A DNA stretch of 64,000 bases from Bacillus salipaludis (GTDB lineage Bacteria; Bacillota; Bacilli; Bacillales_B; DSM-18226), in NCBI RefSeq assembly GCF_004358205.1, contig NZ_SMYO01000009.1, positions 186,001-250,000 of the forward strand, read 5' to 3'. Of the stretch, positions 9,173-19,225 are shown in pieces; position 1 is the stretch's first letter; each line of letters starts with the position of its first letter. The position numbers and the translations under genes are program-made. A model generated the notes under the pieces. It was given only the letters and a program-made list of their open reading frames with translations, was not told the origin of the DNA and did no database searches.

Positions 9173-10282
9173 CTAATTTACCCCTACACTCTTGGCTTTT
9201 TTAAAGGCTTGTAAGATGAGAATAAACAAAAACAAAATTGGTATATAAATATATAGAAAGCTGGATGAGACAAATCTAATGAAAGTCCCCATTTCCTCAA
9301 CTTCCACTTTACTTTTGACGTTAATAACCATGAAATGAACGATAATAATGGATATCCATAAAGACATTCTAGGTTTAAATTTAAACGATTCTTTCAAAAC
9401 TCGAATCGCCCCCCACAATGCCATACAACAAGGGGGAAGGACCACTAAGAGCCATAAAAAAATAAAGATATATTCAAATCTTTCGATAAATGGAAAGCGG
9501 ATAATTTTTGACATCATGAGGGTGGGCCAAGTAACATGTTCAAGCTGCCCATGACTAAAATAAACAAATGAAATGATGGTAATAAATAAATATAAAATGG
9601 TTGTATACGCTTGTGAAATGTGTGCCCATTTTTGGGAATTTTGATTATCTTTAATAAAAGGATAATAAATAAGTAAAAATTCTGGTCCTGAGTACATTAG
9701 AATACTTTCTTTTGCCGATACAAAATAGTCACTTAAACTGTGATTAAAAACGGGTAATAAATTCGTCCAGTAGGCATATTGGAATGGAAAATATACCGTT
9801 AACAGAAGGAGCGAAGGGATGATCATCCCCCAAAAACAAATACCGGTAATAACCCTAAAGCCTCCAACAACTAAGTATGAAATCACAAAAATCATAGTAA
9901 GTGATAAAAACCAAATAGGGGTATAAGGAAAAACCCAAGTAACCAGAACGGATAAATAGGACCTAATTATCGTTGAAATAATTAAAAGCATATATCCATA
10001 AAAGAAAATATTTAATACGTTTCCTAGCCATCTCCCAAATAATTGTTGATGTAAAGACATAATATCTCCATTATTTGATTTCTTTAATAAGAAATACAGT
10101 AGCCAAATAATGAGATGAAAACTGATTCCAACCAATAGAATTGAAACCCATGCATCCTGTTCTGCTCCCTTTATTATTTTACCTTGAAAATTCAACAAGC
10201 CTACACCGGATTGGGTACTGTGAATCAGAAAAAATAAAAAAAAAGGAGAAACTGTCAAACTTTTATTTAATTGTTTACTCAT
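9173..10282 (-). CDS. Spore germinant receptor B subunit (GerAB/GerKB family)
   Basis: 369 residues with about ten hydrophobic segments, of the APC-superfamily spore germination permeases. Family features are FFLFFLIHSTQSGVGLLNF at the start, RSYLSVLVTWVFPYTP and SGPEFLLIYYPFI. It would lie in the inner spore membrane and form the germinant pore or binding subunit with the A and C subunits encoded upstream. Gene order A-C-B matches gerK of Bacillus subtilis, but the germinant cannot be inferred. Confidence 0.92.
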   Translation of the reverse strand: MSKQLNKSLTVSPFFLFFLIHSTQSGVGLLNFQGKIIKGAEQDAWVSILLVGISFHLIIWLLYFLLKKSNNGDIMSLHQQLFGRWLGNVLNIFFYGYMLLIISTIIRSYLSVLVTWVFPYTPIWFLSLTMIFVISYLVVGGFRVITGICFWGMIIPSLLLLTVYFPFQYAYWTNLLPVFNHSLSDYFVSAKESILMYSGPEFLLIYYPFIKDNQNSQKWAHISQAYTTILYLFITIISFVYFSHGQLEHVTWPTLMMSKIIRFPFIERFEYIFIFLWLLVVLPPCCMALWGAIRVLKESFKFKPRMSLWISIIIVHFMVINVKSKVEVEEMGTFIRFVSSSFLYIYIPILFLFILILQAFKKAKSVGVN

Positions 10283-10300
10283 GGTTAATCACCTTTTTTT

Positions 10301-11410
10301 TCATTCGCCAATCCCTGCTTGAGATAGTTCTATTTTTAAATTTATATCCAATGAAATAGTTGGGTACACCTTTTCATAAAACTCCTTTTCGTTCCATTTT
10401 TTTGAATTCGCTCTTGCAAAGTCACCTATACCTAATGGATCGACTTGATGCATTTGGAATTTTACGAATAGCTTTTCAAAATCCTTTTTCATTTGTTTTT
10501 CCAATTGCTTTTTTAATAATAGGTTATTTTGTTTTTTCCTTAAATCTAGCCAATCTGGAAAATCCTTTACCATTCCGTTTAGTGTTATATTGAATGTTAC
10601 TTTTGATTTCGAACCTTTGTTAATAATTGATTTTTTGTTTTTTCCATATAAAATGGCTAAAATTACTGAATCCTCCGACTGCCCCTTATGTATGTTAAAT
10701 TCTGTCTGCCCTCTAATCACTCTTCCTCTTAATATTTTGTATAAAAAGCTTTCTTTTTGATTTAAGATAAGTCCTAGTCTGTCTTTTTTTAACACTGCTA
10801 GCCCGTTTACCTCAATGTTACCCTTTTGATTAATCTTTAAATAAGGTAAGGAGGGGTCTCTTCCGTCTCCATAGAAATCAAATAAAAAACTTTGCAAAGT
10901 TGGAATTGGTACATTTTGAGTTCGATAATTTTGTTCAATCATTTTATAAGGATAATTGCTGTTTCTATCTTTATTTTTCATTAAAATTTCTTCTGCTGTT
11001 TCTTCAGAAACAGCCACTAACATATTGCTTCCAATCAAAGGATCCCTGCAAACAGTCTTAACAAAATAAGACACCCCATTTTCAGCTAATTCTTTACCAA
11101 AGATTACAAGGTTCAACTTTCCAATTTCTAGCGGTTTAGGAGATTGTGCATTGATAGATTGTTTTATTAAATGGGATTTCCTTCCTTTTCCCTGTAAAAT
11201 AGAGCTCCCACCTTCTTTTTCATCTCCCGTATAATCAGAATAAAGCGCAGTTCCAACATATTGGTTATCAACTTTGTCAAAACCTAATACTTTAGGAAGT
11301 TGCACATCATCTATAATTTTTTGCCGTGGAAAAGAGCAGCCAGGAATAATCAAAATGAGAGGCAAAAGAGCACAAAAATACCTTATATTTTTTCGCTTTT
11401 GACTATTCAT
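10301..11410 (-). CDS. Spore germinant receptor C subunit lipoprotein (GerAC/GerKC family)
   Basis: About 369 residues. The signal peptide ends in the lipobox IPGC, so this is the lipid-anchored C subunit. Family segments include LPKVLGFDKVDNQYVGTALY, KPLEIGKLNLVIFGKELAE and YLKINQKGNIEVNGLAVLKKDRL. I chose the ATG at 11410 (8-bp overlap with the A subunit) because AAGG sits about 12 bases upstream; an in-frame ATG at 11422 abuts that site. Confidence 0.9.
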   Translation of the reverse strand: MNSQKRKNIRYFCALLPLILIIPGCSFPRQKIIDDVQLPKVLGFDKVDNQYVGTALYSDYTGDEKEGGSSILQGKGRKSHLIKQSINAQSPKPLEIGKLNLVIFGKELAENGVSYFVKTVCRDPLIGSNMLVAVSEETAEEILMKNKDRNSNYPYKMIEQNYRTQNVPIPTLQSFLFDFYGDGRDPSLPYLKINQKGNIEVNGLAVLKKDRLGLILNQKESFLYKILRGRVIRGQTEFNIHKGQSEDSVILAILYGKNKKSIINKGSKSKVTFNITLNGMVKDFPDWLDLRKKQNNLLLKKQLEKQMKKDFEKLFVKFQMHQVDPLGIGDFARANSKKWNEKEFYEKVYPTISLDINLKIELSQAGIGE

Positions 11411-12914
11411 TATTAATATCATCCTTATCTTGATTTGGTGTATATCTTTTAAGTGAAAGAGGTCTTAAAAATCTGCTTCGTGTCGTTGTAAACTGATAGG
11501 ATGATCGAATAAAACTGTCGCGAAAGTTCTTTATTCTAAAAGGAAATAGAGGTACCATATATGGATTTCCCAAGGATTTAAGTTTTAATAAATGTCCTAA
11601 CAGAAGAACAAATCCTATTATAATTCCAAAGCCGCCCAAAAATGCTGCAAGTAAAATTAGTGGAAACCGGATGAGACGAATTGCATTTGACATTTTAAAG
11701 ATTGGAGTTGTGAAAGAAGCAAGTGCAGATGATGAAACAATAATAAGTAAAATATTACTTGTTAGAGCAGCTTGGACAGATGCCTGACCGATAACAATAC
11801 CACCTACAATACCCAGTGTTTGCCCAATTTTTGTCGGTAAGCGTGCCCCCGCCTCTCTCAACAATTCAATGGTAATTTCCAAAAAAATCGCTTCCCATAC
11901 CGGAGGAAATGGAACATGAGCTCTTGAGCTAATAAGGGGTTGCAATAAATCATCAGGTACAACTTCATAATGAAAGGTTAAAATTGCTACATATATAGGT
12001 GTAGCAAACAGAGAGAAAATAACACTAATAATACGAATGATTCGAAAAAACGACCCGAGTACCCAATTAAGATAATAGTCTTCTGGAGAAATGAAAAAAT
12101 CTAATATCGTTGTTGGTCCTGTAACAATGTAAGGTGACCCATTCGATAAGATTGCAACTTGTCCTGATATCATTGCATATAAAACCCTGTCAATCCGTTC
12201 AGTAGATAAAAAAATAGGAAAGGGGGTATTTGAATGATCTGAAATCATTTGATCAATTTGGGAATTATCGAAAATAACATCAAAATTAATATCCTTCAGT
12301 CGCTGTCGAACCGTTTGAATATATTCCGGATTAGTAATTCCATCCAAATAGGCAATGACTACTTCCGTTTTAGACATTGAACCAATTTTTATTTCCTCAA
12401 AAACTAATTCTGTAACGGCCATTTGCTTTCTTAATAAATGAAGATTCGTACTAATATTTTCTACAAAACCAACTTTTGGACCAATAACACTAAATTCATT
12501 CTCTGTATCATTATTCTCTCGATAACCTAGATTTGCATTATCAATATTTATGGTCAAAAAATATTGGTTGGAATCCTTTAATTGAACAATAACATATCCT
12601 TTAATTAGTTTTTCTTCGACATCTAAGGGATTGGTTGTTACTATGACATTCTCAAAAGGAATAAACTTTTTTATATCATTAATTTCCCTAATTTTCTCAA
12701 TATGTTCTTGAATTGCTGGGAGAAGAAGGTTATTTATTTTCTTTGGATCAACCATACTTTTATAGTAACTAATTGTAATACCCTGTTCTTCAGATAATGA
12801 AAATTGATGGAAATCACTTGATTTAGCAGCTTGTTGAAAAATCATTTTTATTGATTTTGTCCCGTTCTCTGGTTCCTGACTATTTTTAAATCTTTCTAAA
12901 AACTTGAAATACAT
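11403..12914 (-). CDS. Spore germinant receptor A subunit (GerAA/GerKA family)
   Basis: 503 residues. A soluble N-terminal half (about 1-270) contains VIAYLDGITNPEYIQTVRQRL and GQVAILSNGSPYIVTGPTTI. The membrane half follows, with RIIRIISVIFSLFATPIYVAILTF split over helices and LPTKIGQTLGIVGGIVIGQA, the usual GerA block. AGGTGATATAA precedes the ATG. First gene of a three-gene receptor operon, normally transcribed in the forespore by sigma-G; I could not place that promoter with confidence in 12915-13000. Confidence 0.93.
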   Translation of the reverse strand: MYFKFLERFKNSQEPENGTKSIKMIFQQAAKSSDFHQFSLSEEQGITISYYKSMVDPKKINNLLLPAIQEHIEKIREINDIKKFIPFENVIVTTNPLDVEEKLIKGYVIVQLKDSNQYFLTINIDNANLGYRENNDTENEFSVIGPKVGFVENISTNLHLLRKQMAVTELVFEEIKIGSMSKTEVVIAYLDGITNPEYIQTVRQRLKDINFDVIFDNSQIDQMISDHSNTPFPIFLSTERIDRVLYAMISGQVAILSNGSPYIVTGPTTILDFFISPEDYYLNWVLGSFFRIIRIISVIFSLFATPIYVAILTFHYEVVPDDLLQPLISSRAHVPFPPVWEAIFLEITIELLREAGARLPTKIGQTLGIVGGIVIGQASVQAALTSNILLIIVSSSALASFTTPIFKMSNAIRLIRFPLILLAAFLGGFGIIIGFVLLLGHLLKLKSLGNPYMVPLFPFRIKNFRDSFIRSSYQFTTTRSRFLRPLSLKRYTPNQDKDDINNE

Positions 12915-13300
12915 TTATATCACCTGAATGGACTTTTACATTTTTTTAAAATTTGTCGTGTGATAAACCATGAACACTCTAAAAAATAAAAAATCACACC
13001 TTTTTATGAATTTCACAATGATTAATATGCCCTTACATTTAAATTAAATTCCCTATATTTCTCCCCTTCGCCATTATTCACCAGCAAAAAAATTGAAAAT
13101 AGACAATATGAAAAAGTATTATTTACTTAAATTAAAAAAAATCCCTCTTAAGGAATTTAGAAAGAATATTAGAATTCAAGTGATCTACCCACACATTATA
13201 AATTAAAGAATTTTGCTGTGGAATCGAGGCGTGGTCATAATGATATGAAATATCACCCAAAAAGCTAGTCTAATTGTAGTCATTCTGTCTTTAACCATAA
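12915..13300. other. AT-rich intergenic region
   Basis: No convincing ORF or RNA. It must hold the promoter of the germinant receptor operon on the minus strand near 12920-13010, but no clear sigma-G hexamers could be assigned by eye. Confidence 0.5.
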
Positions 13301-13301
13301 A

Positions 13302-13340
13302 AAATAATCCATCCTTGAGTGAGTTCGGGTGGATTATTTC
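13302..13340 (-). terminator. Terminator of the 77-residue membrane protein gene
   Basis: AATAATCCATCC pairs with GGGTGGATTATT around a 12-base loop; on the minus strand the stem is followed by TTTTTT. It lies about 55 bases past the gene stop at 13394. Confidence 0.75.
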
Positions 13341-13393
13341 ATCATCTTGCAGATTCCTGTATATGTTTAGTTGTTCTTAAACCGACCACTATA

Positions 13394-13627
13394 TTAAGTC
13401 GTGCGTTTTTTTTCTCTCCTTTTATATATCCATTCCGCAATAAATCCAACTACAAAACCAAACATAATTGGATTCAATGAACCATCGAAGGTAAATCCGC
13501 CATTTGAGGTTTCCTCAAAATTGAACCAACTTAGTGATTCAATATTATACAAATGACCGCAAAAGTATAATACAGACGTTGTAACGATAAATACAATGGT
13601 TGGAATCCAAAAAGTTTTCTTTATCAT
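13394..13627 (-). CDS. Small two-helix membrane protein, function unknown
   Basis: 77 residues with hydrophobic stretches at about 5-22 (FWIPTIVFIVTTSVLYF) and 51-66 (NPIMFGFVVGFIAEWIY) and a basic tail (KRREKKRTT). GGGGG lies eight bases before the ATG, and a good terminator follows. It is a monocistronic gene; I do not recognise the family. Confidence 0.7.
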   Translation of the reverse strand: MIKKTFWIPTIVFIVTTSVLYFCGHLYNIESLSWFNFEETSNGGFTFDGSLNPIMFGFVVGFIAEWIYKRREKKRTT

Positions 13628-13715
13628 ACAGATACCCCCTTTATAGGATTTTATTGTAAGTTAATTGAAGTCAATTATAGTTTATTATAATCCAGCAGCA
13701 ATATTTACAAAATCA

Positions 13716-13769
13716 GCGTTTAAATAAATCGTCAGAACCGTTTCCCACTCTTGGTCGGTTTGTCATTCT
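13716..13769. repeat. Dispersed repeat, copy A
   Basis: 54 bases beginning GCGTTTAAATAAATCGT and ending GTTTGTCATTCT match 36754-36809 with few differences and a 2-base length change. On the minus strand a short frame reads QTDQEWETVLTIYLNA, so the repeat may derive from a gene end, but stops close both sides. The remainder of 13628-14000 shows no supported gene. Confidence 0.6.
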
Positions 13770-13992
13770 AGGTGCTGCCGGTATTTTGTAAGATTTTGCA
13801 AAATGGTAGAAAAAAATAATAAAAGCGATAGCAAAAAAGTCTTAAAGGAAGAATTTATGTAGGTATTAGAAGGATAGGTAAGAAAGGAATTCATGAATAA
13901 ACAAATAAAGATAATAAATTTACCATAAGAAATTAGAGCATTTACTTCATAAAAAATATTGCTAAACCAAACTTGTAAAGAGTTCAAAATGA

Positions 13993-14040
13993 AGAAAAAA
14001 AGCCGACTTATATTTCAAGAGATATGAAATATAAGTCAGC
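13993..14040 (-). terminator. Terminator of the LTA synthase gene
   Basis: A 13-bp perfect stem, GACTTATATTTCA against TGAAATATAAGTC, followed on the minus strand by seven Ts. It begins about 25 bases after the ltaS stop. Confidence 0.85.
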
Positions 14041-14065
14041 AAATAACTAGATTGGAACAAACGAT

Positions 14066-16033
14066 CTATTGAGCCCCAGTTGTTTGAACCTTAGGCTGTT
14101 TCGTATTTCCTTTAGGACCAAGATATTGATATTCATTAGGATCAATCGGTTTAAATCCCTTTGGTGTATAGAACCGTAATAAATCTTTATTGACCACTGC
14201 ATCGGACATTTGAAGTTCTGTTGAGATCTTATCATTAATTGATTTATAGGCACTTTGATTCGGTAATAATTCACCCGTGTCAGGGTTGTAGAATTTCCCG
14301 CTTACTTCAGTTACTTGAGGAGATACATAATCACCATTTCTAAACAATGCCCAGTTGCGATGATCTTTTGATAATAAATCGGAACCGAATTCAATGTAAT
14401 CTTTTGTATCAACACCTAATAAATGTAGAAGGGTTGGTCGAACATCTACTTCACCGCCAAATTGGTGCTGAACCCCACCTTTTACACCTGGAACGTGTAT
14501 ATATAATGGTACTTCCTGCAACTTGGCATTAATGGTTGGCGTAATTTTTGGAACGCCAAGAACTTTTGCCATTGCCTTATTGTGGTTTTCGGAAAGACCA
14601 TAGTGGTCTCCATAAAGGACAATGACCGTTTTATCATATAGCCCATCTGCTTTTAAAGCATCGAAAAACTGTTTAAGGGCTTCATCCATATAATGGGCTG
14701 ACTGGAAGTAATTGTTTACAACTGAGTCACCAAAGTCTCCGGCTGGAAAATTAGTATCTTGTTTGTCCATTTCAAATGGGAAATGGTTGGATAACGTAAT
14801 AAATTTGGTATAAAAAGGTTGTTTTAACCCCTCAAGCATGGACATGGACTCTTGGAAATATGGCTTATCTTTCATCCCATAGTTCTTTATATTTTCAGGA
14901 GACATATTATAATATTCTGCGTCGAAAAATTGATCATAGCCTAATGCTCGATACATAACATTCCGGTTCCAGAAAGTTTTATAGTTTCCATGAAAAACTG
15001 CAGATGTATAGCCTTTTTGACCTAAAATAGCAGGGGTCGCTTGATACGTATTTTGTGCCTTATTGATAAAAACAGCACCTTGATTTAACGGATATAGTGA
15101 ATTTTCCATCAAGAATTCAGCATCTGATGTTTTACCTTGTCCTGTTTGATGATAGAAATTATCAAAATAGAAGGTGTTGCCATCATGAGCCAATGAATTT
15201 AAAAATGGCGTCACTTCTTGTCCATTTGGCATTTTATAATCAATCATAAAATTTTGGAATGATTCTAAGGAGACGTAAATAACGTTCATCCCTTTTGCTT
15301 TGCCAAAGTAAGCTGGATTTGGTGCCGTATAATGGGCTTTTCGATAATTTTCTACAGTTGTGATATCACTGCTGCTAGCGAGTGCCCTTTGACTAGAAGT
15401 TTTGATATTTTGAATGACATCCAAAATGGTAAAATTATATGCTCCTAAATATTTAACAAGGTAGTTTCTGTCGAAGGAACGTGTTAATAATTGCGGACGG
15501 TCTTTTTCTGCTAATCCAAGGTTAAAAAGAAAAACAGTGACAGCAAATAATAATACGATTTTATAGGATTTGCGATTTTTCGCACTAGCTTTTTTAAATA
15601 TCGTTAGCGCAAGAACAATTAGAATAAGGGTATCTGTGAAATAAAAAATATCAAGTGGGGACATTAAGGAATTGGCGCTATCCCCCAATTGTCCAGCATT
15701 CGTTTTCGCCTGCATAATGACCGGGACTGTTATAAAGTCATTGAAAAATCGATAATAAACAATATTCGCATATAAAAGGAATGACAATACAAAATTGATG
15801 ATAATCATAATCTTTTTGGTATGCTTTTTAGAAAGTAAACCTAATCCAATAAAGAATAATCCAGAACTAATTGGATTAATAGCTAACAAAAACTTTTGTA
15901 GATTATTATCTATGCCTAATTTAAATTCTATTTGATAGGCTGCATAGGTCTTGATCCAAAATAACACAACTGCTATAACAAAAAAGGTAATATGACTCTT
16001 TTCGAATCTTTTTAGTAGTCCGACCTTTTCCAT
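14066..16033 (-). CDS. ltaS: Lipoteichoic acid synthase (LtaS family)
   Basis: 655 residues. Five N-terminal membrane helices (about 12-175) are followed by an extracellular sulfatase-fold domain. Glu257 (YVSLESFQ) and the catalytic Thr302 in QTGQGKTSDAEF are in place, and VLYGDHYGLSENHN supplies the metal-binding Asp/His. RALASSS near 216-222 fits the usual signal-peptidase site that releases the domain. The enzyme transfers glycerol phosphate from phosphatidylglycerol to the growing lipoteichoic acid chain. AAAGGAG precedes the ATG. Bacilli often have several paralogues (ltaS, yfnI, yqgS, yvgJ); which one this is cannot be told. Confidence 0.92.
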   Translation of the reverse strand: MEKVGLLKRFEKSHITFFVIAVVLFWIKTYAAYQIEFKLGIDNNLQKFLLAINPISSGLFFIGLGLLSKKHTKKIMIIINFVLSFLLYANIVYYRFFNDFITVPVIMQAKTNAGQLGDSANSLMSPLDIFYFTDTLILIVLALTIFKKASAKNRKSYKIVLLFAVTVFLFNLGLAEKDRPQLLTRSFDRNYLVKYLGAYNFTILDVIQNIKTSSQRALASSSDITTVENYRKAHYTAPNPAYFGKAKGMNVIYVSLESFQNFMIDYKMPNGQEVTPFLNSLAHDGNTFYFDNFYHQTGQGKTSDAEFLMENSLYPLNQGAVFINKAQNTYQATPAILGQKGYTSAVFHGNYKTFWNRNVMYRALGYDQFFDAEYYNMSPENIKNYGMKDKPYFQESMSMLEGLKQPFYTKFITLSNHFPFEMDKQDTNFPAGDFGDSVVNNYFQSAHYMDEALKQFFDALKADGLYDKTVIVLYGDHYGLSENHNKAMAKVLGVPKITPTINAKLQEVPLYIHVPGVKGGVQHQFGGEVDVRPTLLHLLGVDTKDYIEFGSDLLSKDHRNWALFRNGDYVSPQVTEVSGKFYNPDTGELLPNQSAYKSINDKISTELQMSDAVVNKDLLRFYTPKGFKPIDPNEYQYLGPKGNTKQPKVQTTGAQ

Positions 16034-16147
16034 CTTAAAACTCCTTTCAAATCGATAAATACTATTTTTACCATACTCGTCCCTTATTACAAAAAAAATT
16101 ATCCAGCTAGAAGCCGGATAAACAAAAATATATTAAATAGGGGGTCA

Positions 16148-16170
16148 ACATGAAAAAGTACTTTTCATGT
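16148..16170. promoter_or_regulatory. Palindrome upstream of ltaS
   Basis: Perfect 9-base arms, ACATGAAAA and TTTTCATGT, around AGTAC. On the plus strand it is followed by TTTTA, so it could be a weak terminator; alternatively an operator. No gene on the plus strand ends here. Confidence 0.4.
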
Positions 16171-16228
16171 TTTTATATTAACCCCAAGATATGAACAAGT
16201 TGTGAACAAAATATGAAAATTACTTTGA

Positions 16229-16287
16229 AAAAACCAAGGGGACGTTCTTGCGGCTTTTAAGCCAGAACCGTCCCCTTGGTTTTCCCT
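16229..16287 (-). terminator. Long stem-loop after the FAD monooxygenase gene
   Basis: AAAACCAAGGGGACG pairs with CGTCCCCTTGGTTTT, with an inner GGCTT/AAGCC hairpin. On the minus strand it ends in TTTTTT seven bases after the stop at 16294. The GGGGACG-rich arm recurs in part at 19319-19335, so it may belong to a family of dispersed hairpins. Confidence 0.75.
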
Positions 16288-16293
16288 TTCATT

Positions 16294-17490
16294 TCAATAA
16301 TCTTTCAGTTCTATTCCGTTGGCAGCTTTCGCTATCATTTTTGAAATCATCTTAAACTGTACGGCCATAAGAGTGGGTACGCGCAATATTAAATTTCTTA
16401 GAAAGATTTTGAAGTTTGATTTTTCAATCATGCTCCCTGCGGCTATTCGTCCTATTTTTTGATTTTTCTCAACAAACTTTCTCATTTCTTGTTCATAGGC
16501 AACAAAAGCTCGGGCATAATCGCCATTTGCAGCTTTGAGTTCGCCAGCTAATACATAAGCTCCAACGAGTGCCAGGCTTGAGCCTTGACCTGAGAGAGGT
16601 GATGGGCCAAACGCCGCATCTCCTACCAATGTAACCCGACCTTTTGACCATGTCTGTATATGAATCTGGCAAATCTCATCAAAATAAAAGTCTGTCGCTT
16701 CTTTCATGCTTTTGAGTAGAGGCAAGGTTTCCCAACCCGATTGGCCAACAAAGGCATTTTCTACAAGATTCTTTTGATATTCTGTATCATGGCGATCGTA
16801 CTCTAATTCATTTGATTGGAACAAAAACATCCCTCTTGCTTCGGTATTGTCACGTGCGCTATACATCCCTACAGTTTTGCCTGGAACCGTATACAACAGT
16901 TGGCGGTGGTCAAGGTTGAGGTAATTCTCGAGAGTAAAAATCGATATATAACAGCCAAGCGTACGTTTAAACTGTGCTTCGTCGCCAAAAGTCAATGTGC
17001 GTACATTTGAATGGAGCCCGTCCGTACCAATTACCAAATCGAATGTCTGCGGCTTGTTATGAATAAATTGAACTTCTGCACCAGTTTCAGTCTCATGTAT
17101 GGCGGTAATTGAATCGCCCCAAATATAATTGGTCGTATTCTTGGTTAAATCAAATAAAATGTTACTTAGATCGTCGCGCATGATTTCAATGTCCAGACCT
17201 TTCTGGTTCCCCATACTTGCTTCGCTTATTTGACCTTCAATCTTACCTTTACTATTCACGAAGTAAACACCTGATATGTTTGTGTCAGCGTCAAAAACTT
17301 GATCGAATATACCCATCCGCTTAAGCACCGTAATGGCTGCACCACGGATATCAACCCCATAACCACCTGGGCGTAATGAGGGCGCACGTTCTATGACAGT
17401 CACATCAAAACCGTAGCGGTGAAGCCAGTAAGCAAGTGCCGGTCCGGCAATACTGGCACCAGAAATAAGAACGCGCATCGTTTTTTTCAT
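16294..17490 (-). CDS. FAD-dependent monooxygenase (PHBH/TetX-like fold)
   Basis: 398 residues of group A flavoprotein monooxygenase. The dinucleotide-binding GxGxxG variant SGASIAGPALAYWL is at residues 10-23, the DG motif is IGTDGLHSNVRT and the GD motif is VGDAAFGPSPLSGQGSSLA. These bind FAD and NADPH. Close family members hydroxylate aromatics or inactivate antibiotics such as tetracycline and rifampicin. TTGGAGTG precedes the ATG. Single-gene unit with its own terminator; substrate unknown. Confidence 0.85.
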   Translation of the reverse strand: MKKTMRVLISGASIAGPALAYWLHRYGFDVTVIERAPSLRPGGYGVDIRGAAITVLKRMGIFDQVFDADTNISGVYFVNSKGKIEGQISEASMGNQKGLDIEIMRDDLSNILFDLTKNTTNYIWGDSITAIHETETGAEVQFIHNKPQTFDLVIGTDGLHSNVRTLTFGDEAQFKRTLGCYISIFTLENYLNLDHRQLLYTVPGKTVGMYSARDNTEARGMFLFQSNELEYDRHDTEYQKNLVENAFVGQSGWETLPLLKSMKEATDFYFDEICQIHIQTWSKGRVTLVGDAAFGPSPLSGQGSSLALVGAYVLAGELKAANGDYARAFVAYEQEMRKFVEKNQKIGRIAAGSMIEKSNFKIFLRNLILRVPTLMAVQFKMISKMIAKAANGIELKDY

Positions 17491-17667
17491 AATTATGATT
17501 CACTCCAATCTACTGCTTTTAAACCTTTCGTAGGCAACTTTCAGGTCATATTGGCCCTTCCCTACATAACATAGGTACTCTAAATTGGCGAATAAAATAA
17601 CATAACTCTAAATTAACTCGATTTCCCTTTGAGTAATCCCATAACTAATTACATAAGTGGCCCAATA

Positions 17668-17701
17668 CAAAAAAGTGCATTTCTTACTACAGAAATGCAC
17701 T
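17668..17701 (-). terminator. Terminator of the PadR/HAAS operon
   Basis: AGTGCATTTCT pairs with AGAAATGCACT around a six-base loop, then TTTTTT on the minus strand, about 165 bases past the HAAS gene. The rest of 17491-17866 shows no gene. Confidence 0.75.
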
Positions 17702-17866
17702 CTTAACATAAAGTAAGAGCACAATTCTTGCTGCGAAATCGCACCCTTTAATTAAAATATATCCCCAATCATGAGATCACTTAATTCTGCTTAAATGCCC
17801 CCAATACAAAAACTGTAAGCTCTATATACAACCTATTAAACTTATAAACTAATAAGCAAATATAGA

Positions 17867-18865
17867 TTAACGAATTCTAGCTTTACGGAACCCATCAAAT
17901 ACACTGATTGCCGAAGATATCATAAAGATTAAAATTCCACCGCCCACGATCCACAATTCAAATTGATTAGCTGTAATGGTAAATGAATTAGACATATACG
18001 TAATATAATCATGGGTGATTACATTCGGATTTCTGAATATCACAATGAATACAATGGTTGCAATAAGCTGGAGGGCAGTATTACAAATGGCCATTCTTTT
18101 TGTCCACTGTCCCTTTATTAATTTATAAAGGGCTAAGGCTATTTCTAAACCAATAACAACAAGAACGATTGGCCAATACCACAGTAAAACTTCCTGATTT
18201 AAAGAAGGAGTTACGAATTTAAGTCCTTCTCCACCACCTATATATACACCAACAAGATGATTCGCATTAAAATAAAGTGTTGCCCAGATTGCAGTCCACA
18301 ATAGACTTCCAAATACTTCGACCTTAGAAATCGCTTTTTTCTTAGGGATATACGGGATATTTTTCAAATCATCGGGAGTCCATTTTTTAAGGCTTGCTGT
18401 TAATGGCTGCTCATCTCTTCCCTTATCTGTTCTTTCTAATATGGCAAACATAAGTGTTAGCCAAAAGAATACTTGGATCCCCACTTCAATGATCCTCCCT
18501 ATTCCTTCGCCCATAAGACTCAAAACAATATTAATAACCGCTTGTTCACCACTATATCCAATAAAATATTCGGCAATCATCGAGATGAACGAAATGACAG
18601 CAGCAATCGGTAAAATCATTTTTAGCAGCGTCACATATACATCAAAATAGCGTGGACCAATTAAGTGCATTGGCCGATCTCGATAACCACTAGCCAATGT
18701 GACGGGGCTCCCCAATTTTTCAAGAACTGCCTTTATATCTTCTTCCTGGTAATCATCAGGCAGCATATCCTCTATCGTTGACCGCAACTCGAGTGCAATA
18801 TCCTCACGATTTTTTTCAGGCAGCCTCCGAGTAACTTCTTGTATATAAATCTCAATTAGATTCAT
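17867..18865 (-). CDS. HAAS-domain membrane protein, partner of PadR regulator
   Basis: 332 residues. The first 60 residues (NLIEIYIQEVTRRLPEKNRE through AVLEKLGSPVTLASGY) form a HAAS-type helical domain, usually encoded beside PadR regulators. Several membrane helices follow between about 83 and 320. It starts inside the padR-like gene (14-bp overlap) after GGGGAGGGAG. Such proteins probably modulate envelope or resistance responses under PadR control; no precise activity is known. Confidence 0.8.
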   Translation of the reverse strand: MNLIEIYIQEVTRRLPEKNREDIALELRSTIEDMLPDDYQEEDIKAVLEKLGSPVTLASGYRDRPMHLIGPRYFDVYVTLLKMILPIAAVISFISMIAEYFIGYSGEQAVINIVLSLMGEGIGRIIEVGIQVFFWLTLMFAILERTDKGRDEQPLTASLKKWTPDDLKNIPYIPKKKAISKVEVFGSLLWTAIWATLYFNANHLVGVYIGGGEGLKFVTPSLNQEVLLWYWPIVLVVIGLEIALALYKLIKGQWTKRMAICNTALQLIATIVFIVIFRNPNVITHDYITYMSNSFTITANQFELWIVGGGILIFMISSAISVFDGFRKARIR

Positions 18866-19199
18866 CGTCTCCCTCCCCTTTTAATAAGCCAAAGAGCTCT
18901 TTCGAATTCTTAATCCATTCTCTTTTTAACTGCAAAAAAATCTCTAAGCCATATTCACTTAAAACATAATATTTACGGGGTCTACTCTCAGATGTATCCC
19001 AACTACTCGAAACTAACTCCTGTTTTTCTAATCGTCGAAGCAATGGATATAAGGTACTTTGGTCAATGGTAATGCCCGATTCCTCCAATAATTGAACAAG
19101 TGAATATCCATACTGTGGTTTTTGTAATTGACTTAAAACGGCTAATGTCAACGTTCCTCTCCTAAGCTCTGTCATTAATGAATTCAATAAAGTACTCAT
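18852..19199 (-). CDS. PadR family transcriptional regulator
   Basis: 115 residues. Winged helix-turn-helix typical of PadR: RRGTLTLAVLSQLQKPQYGY, then GITIDQSTLYPLLRRLEKQ and RKYYVLSEYG. GAGGTGGG precedes the ATG. The gene forms a coupled two-gene operon with the HAAS membrane protein. A 37-bp palindrome 27 bases upstream is the likely autoregulatory operator. Confidence 0.93.
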   Translation of the reverse strand: MSTLLNSLMTELRRGTLTLAVLSQLQKPQYGYSLVQLLEESGITIDQSTLYPLLRRLEKQELVSSSWDTSESRPRKYYVLSEYGLEIFLQLKREWIKNSKELFGLLKGEGDDESN

Positions 19200-19225
19200 T
19201 CACCCACCTCATTTTTTATTTACTA

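Noticed and set aside
13763..13987. 74-codon minus-strand hydrophobic ORF
   Set aside because: TTG start without a ribosome site in AT-rich spacer; overlaps the dispersed repeat; hydrophobicity comes from T-rich codons.
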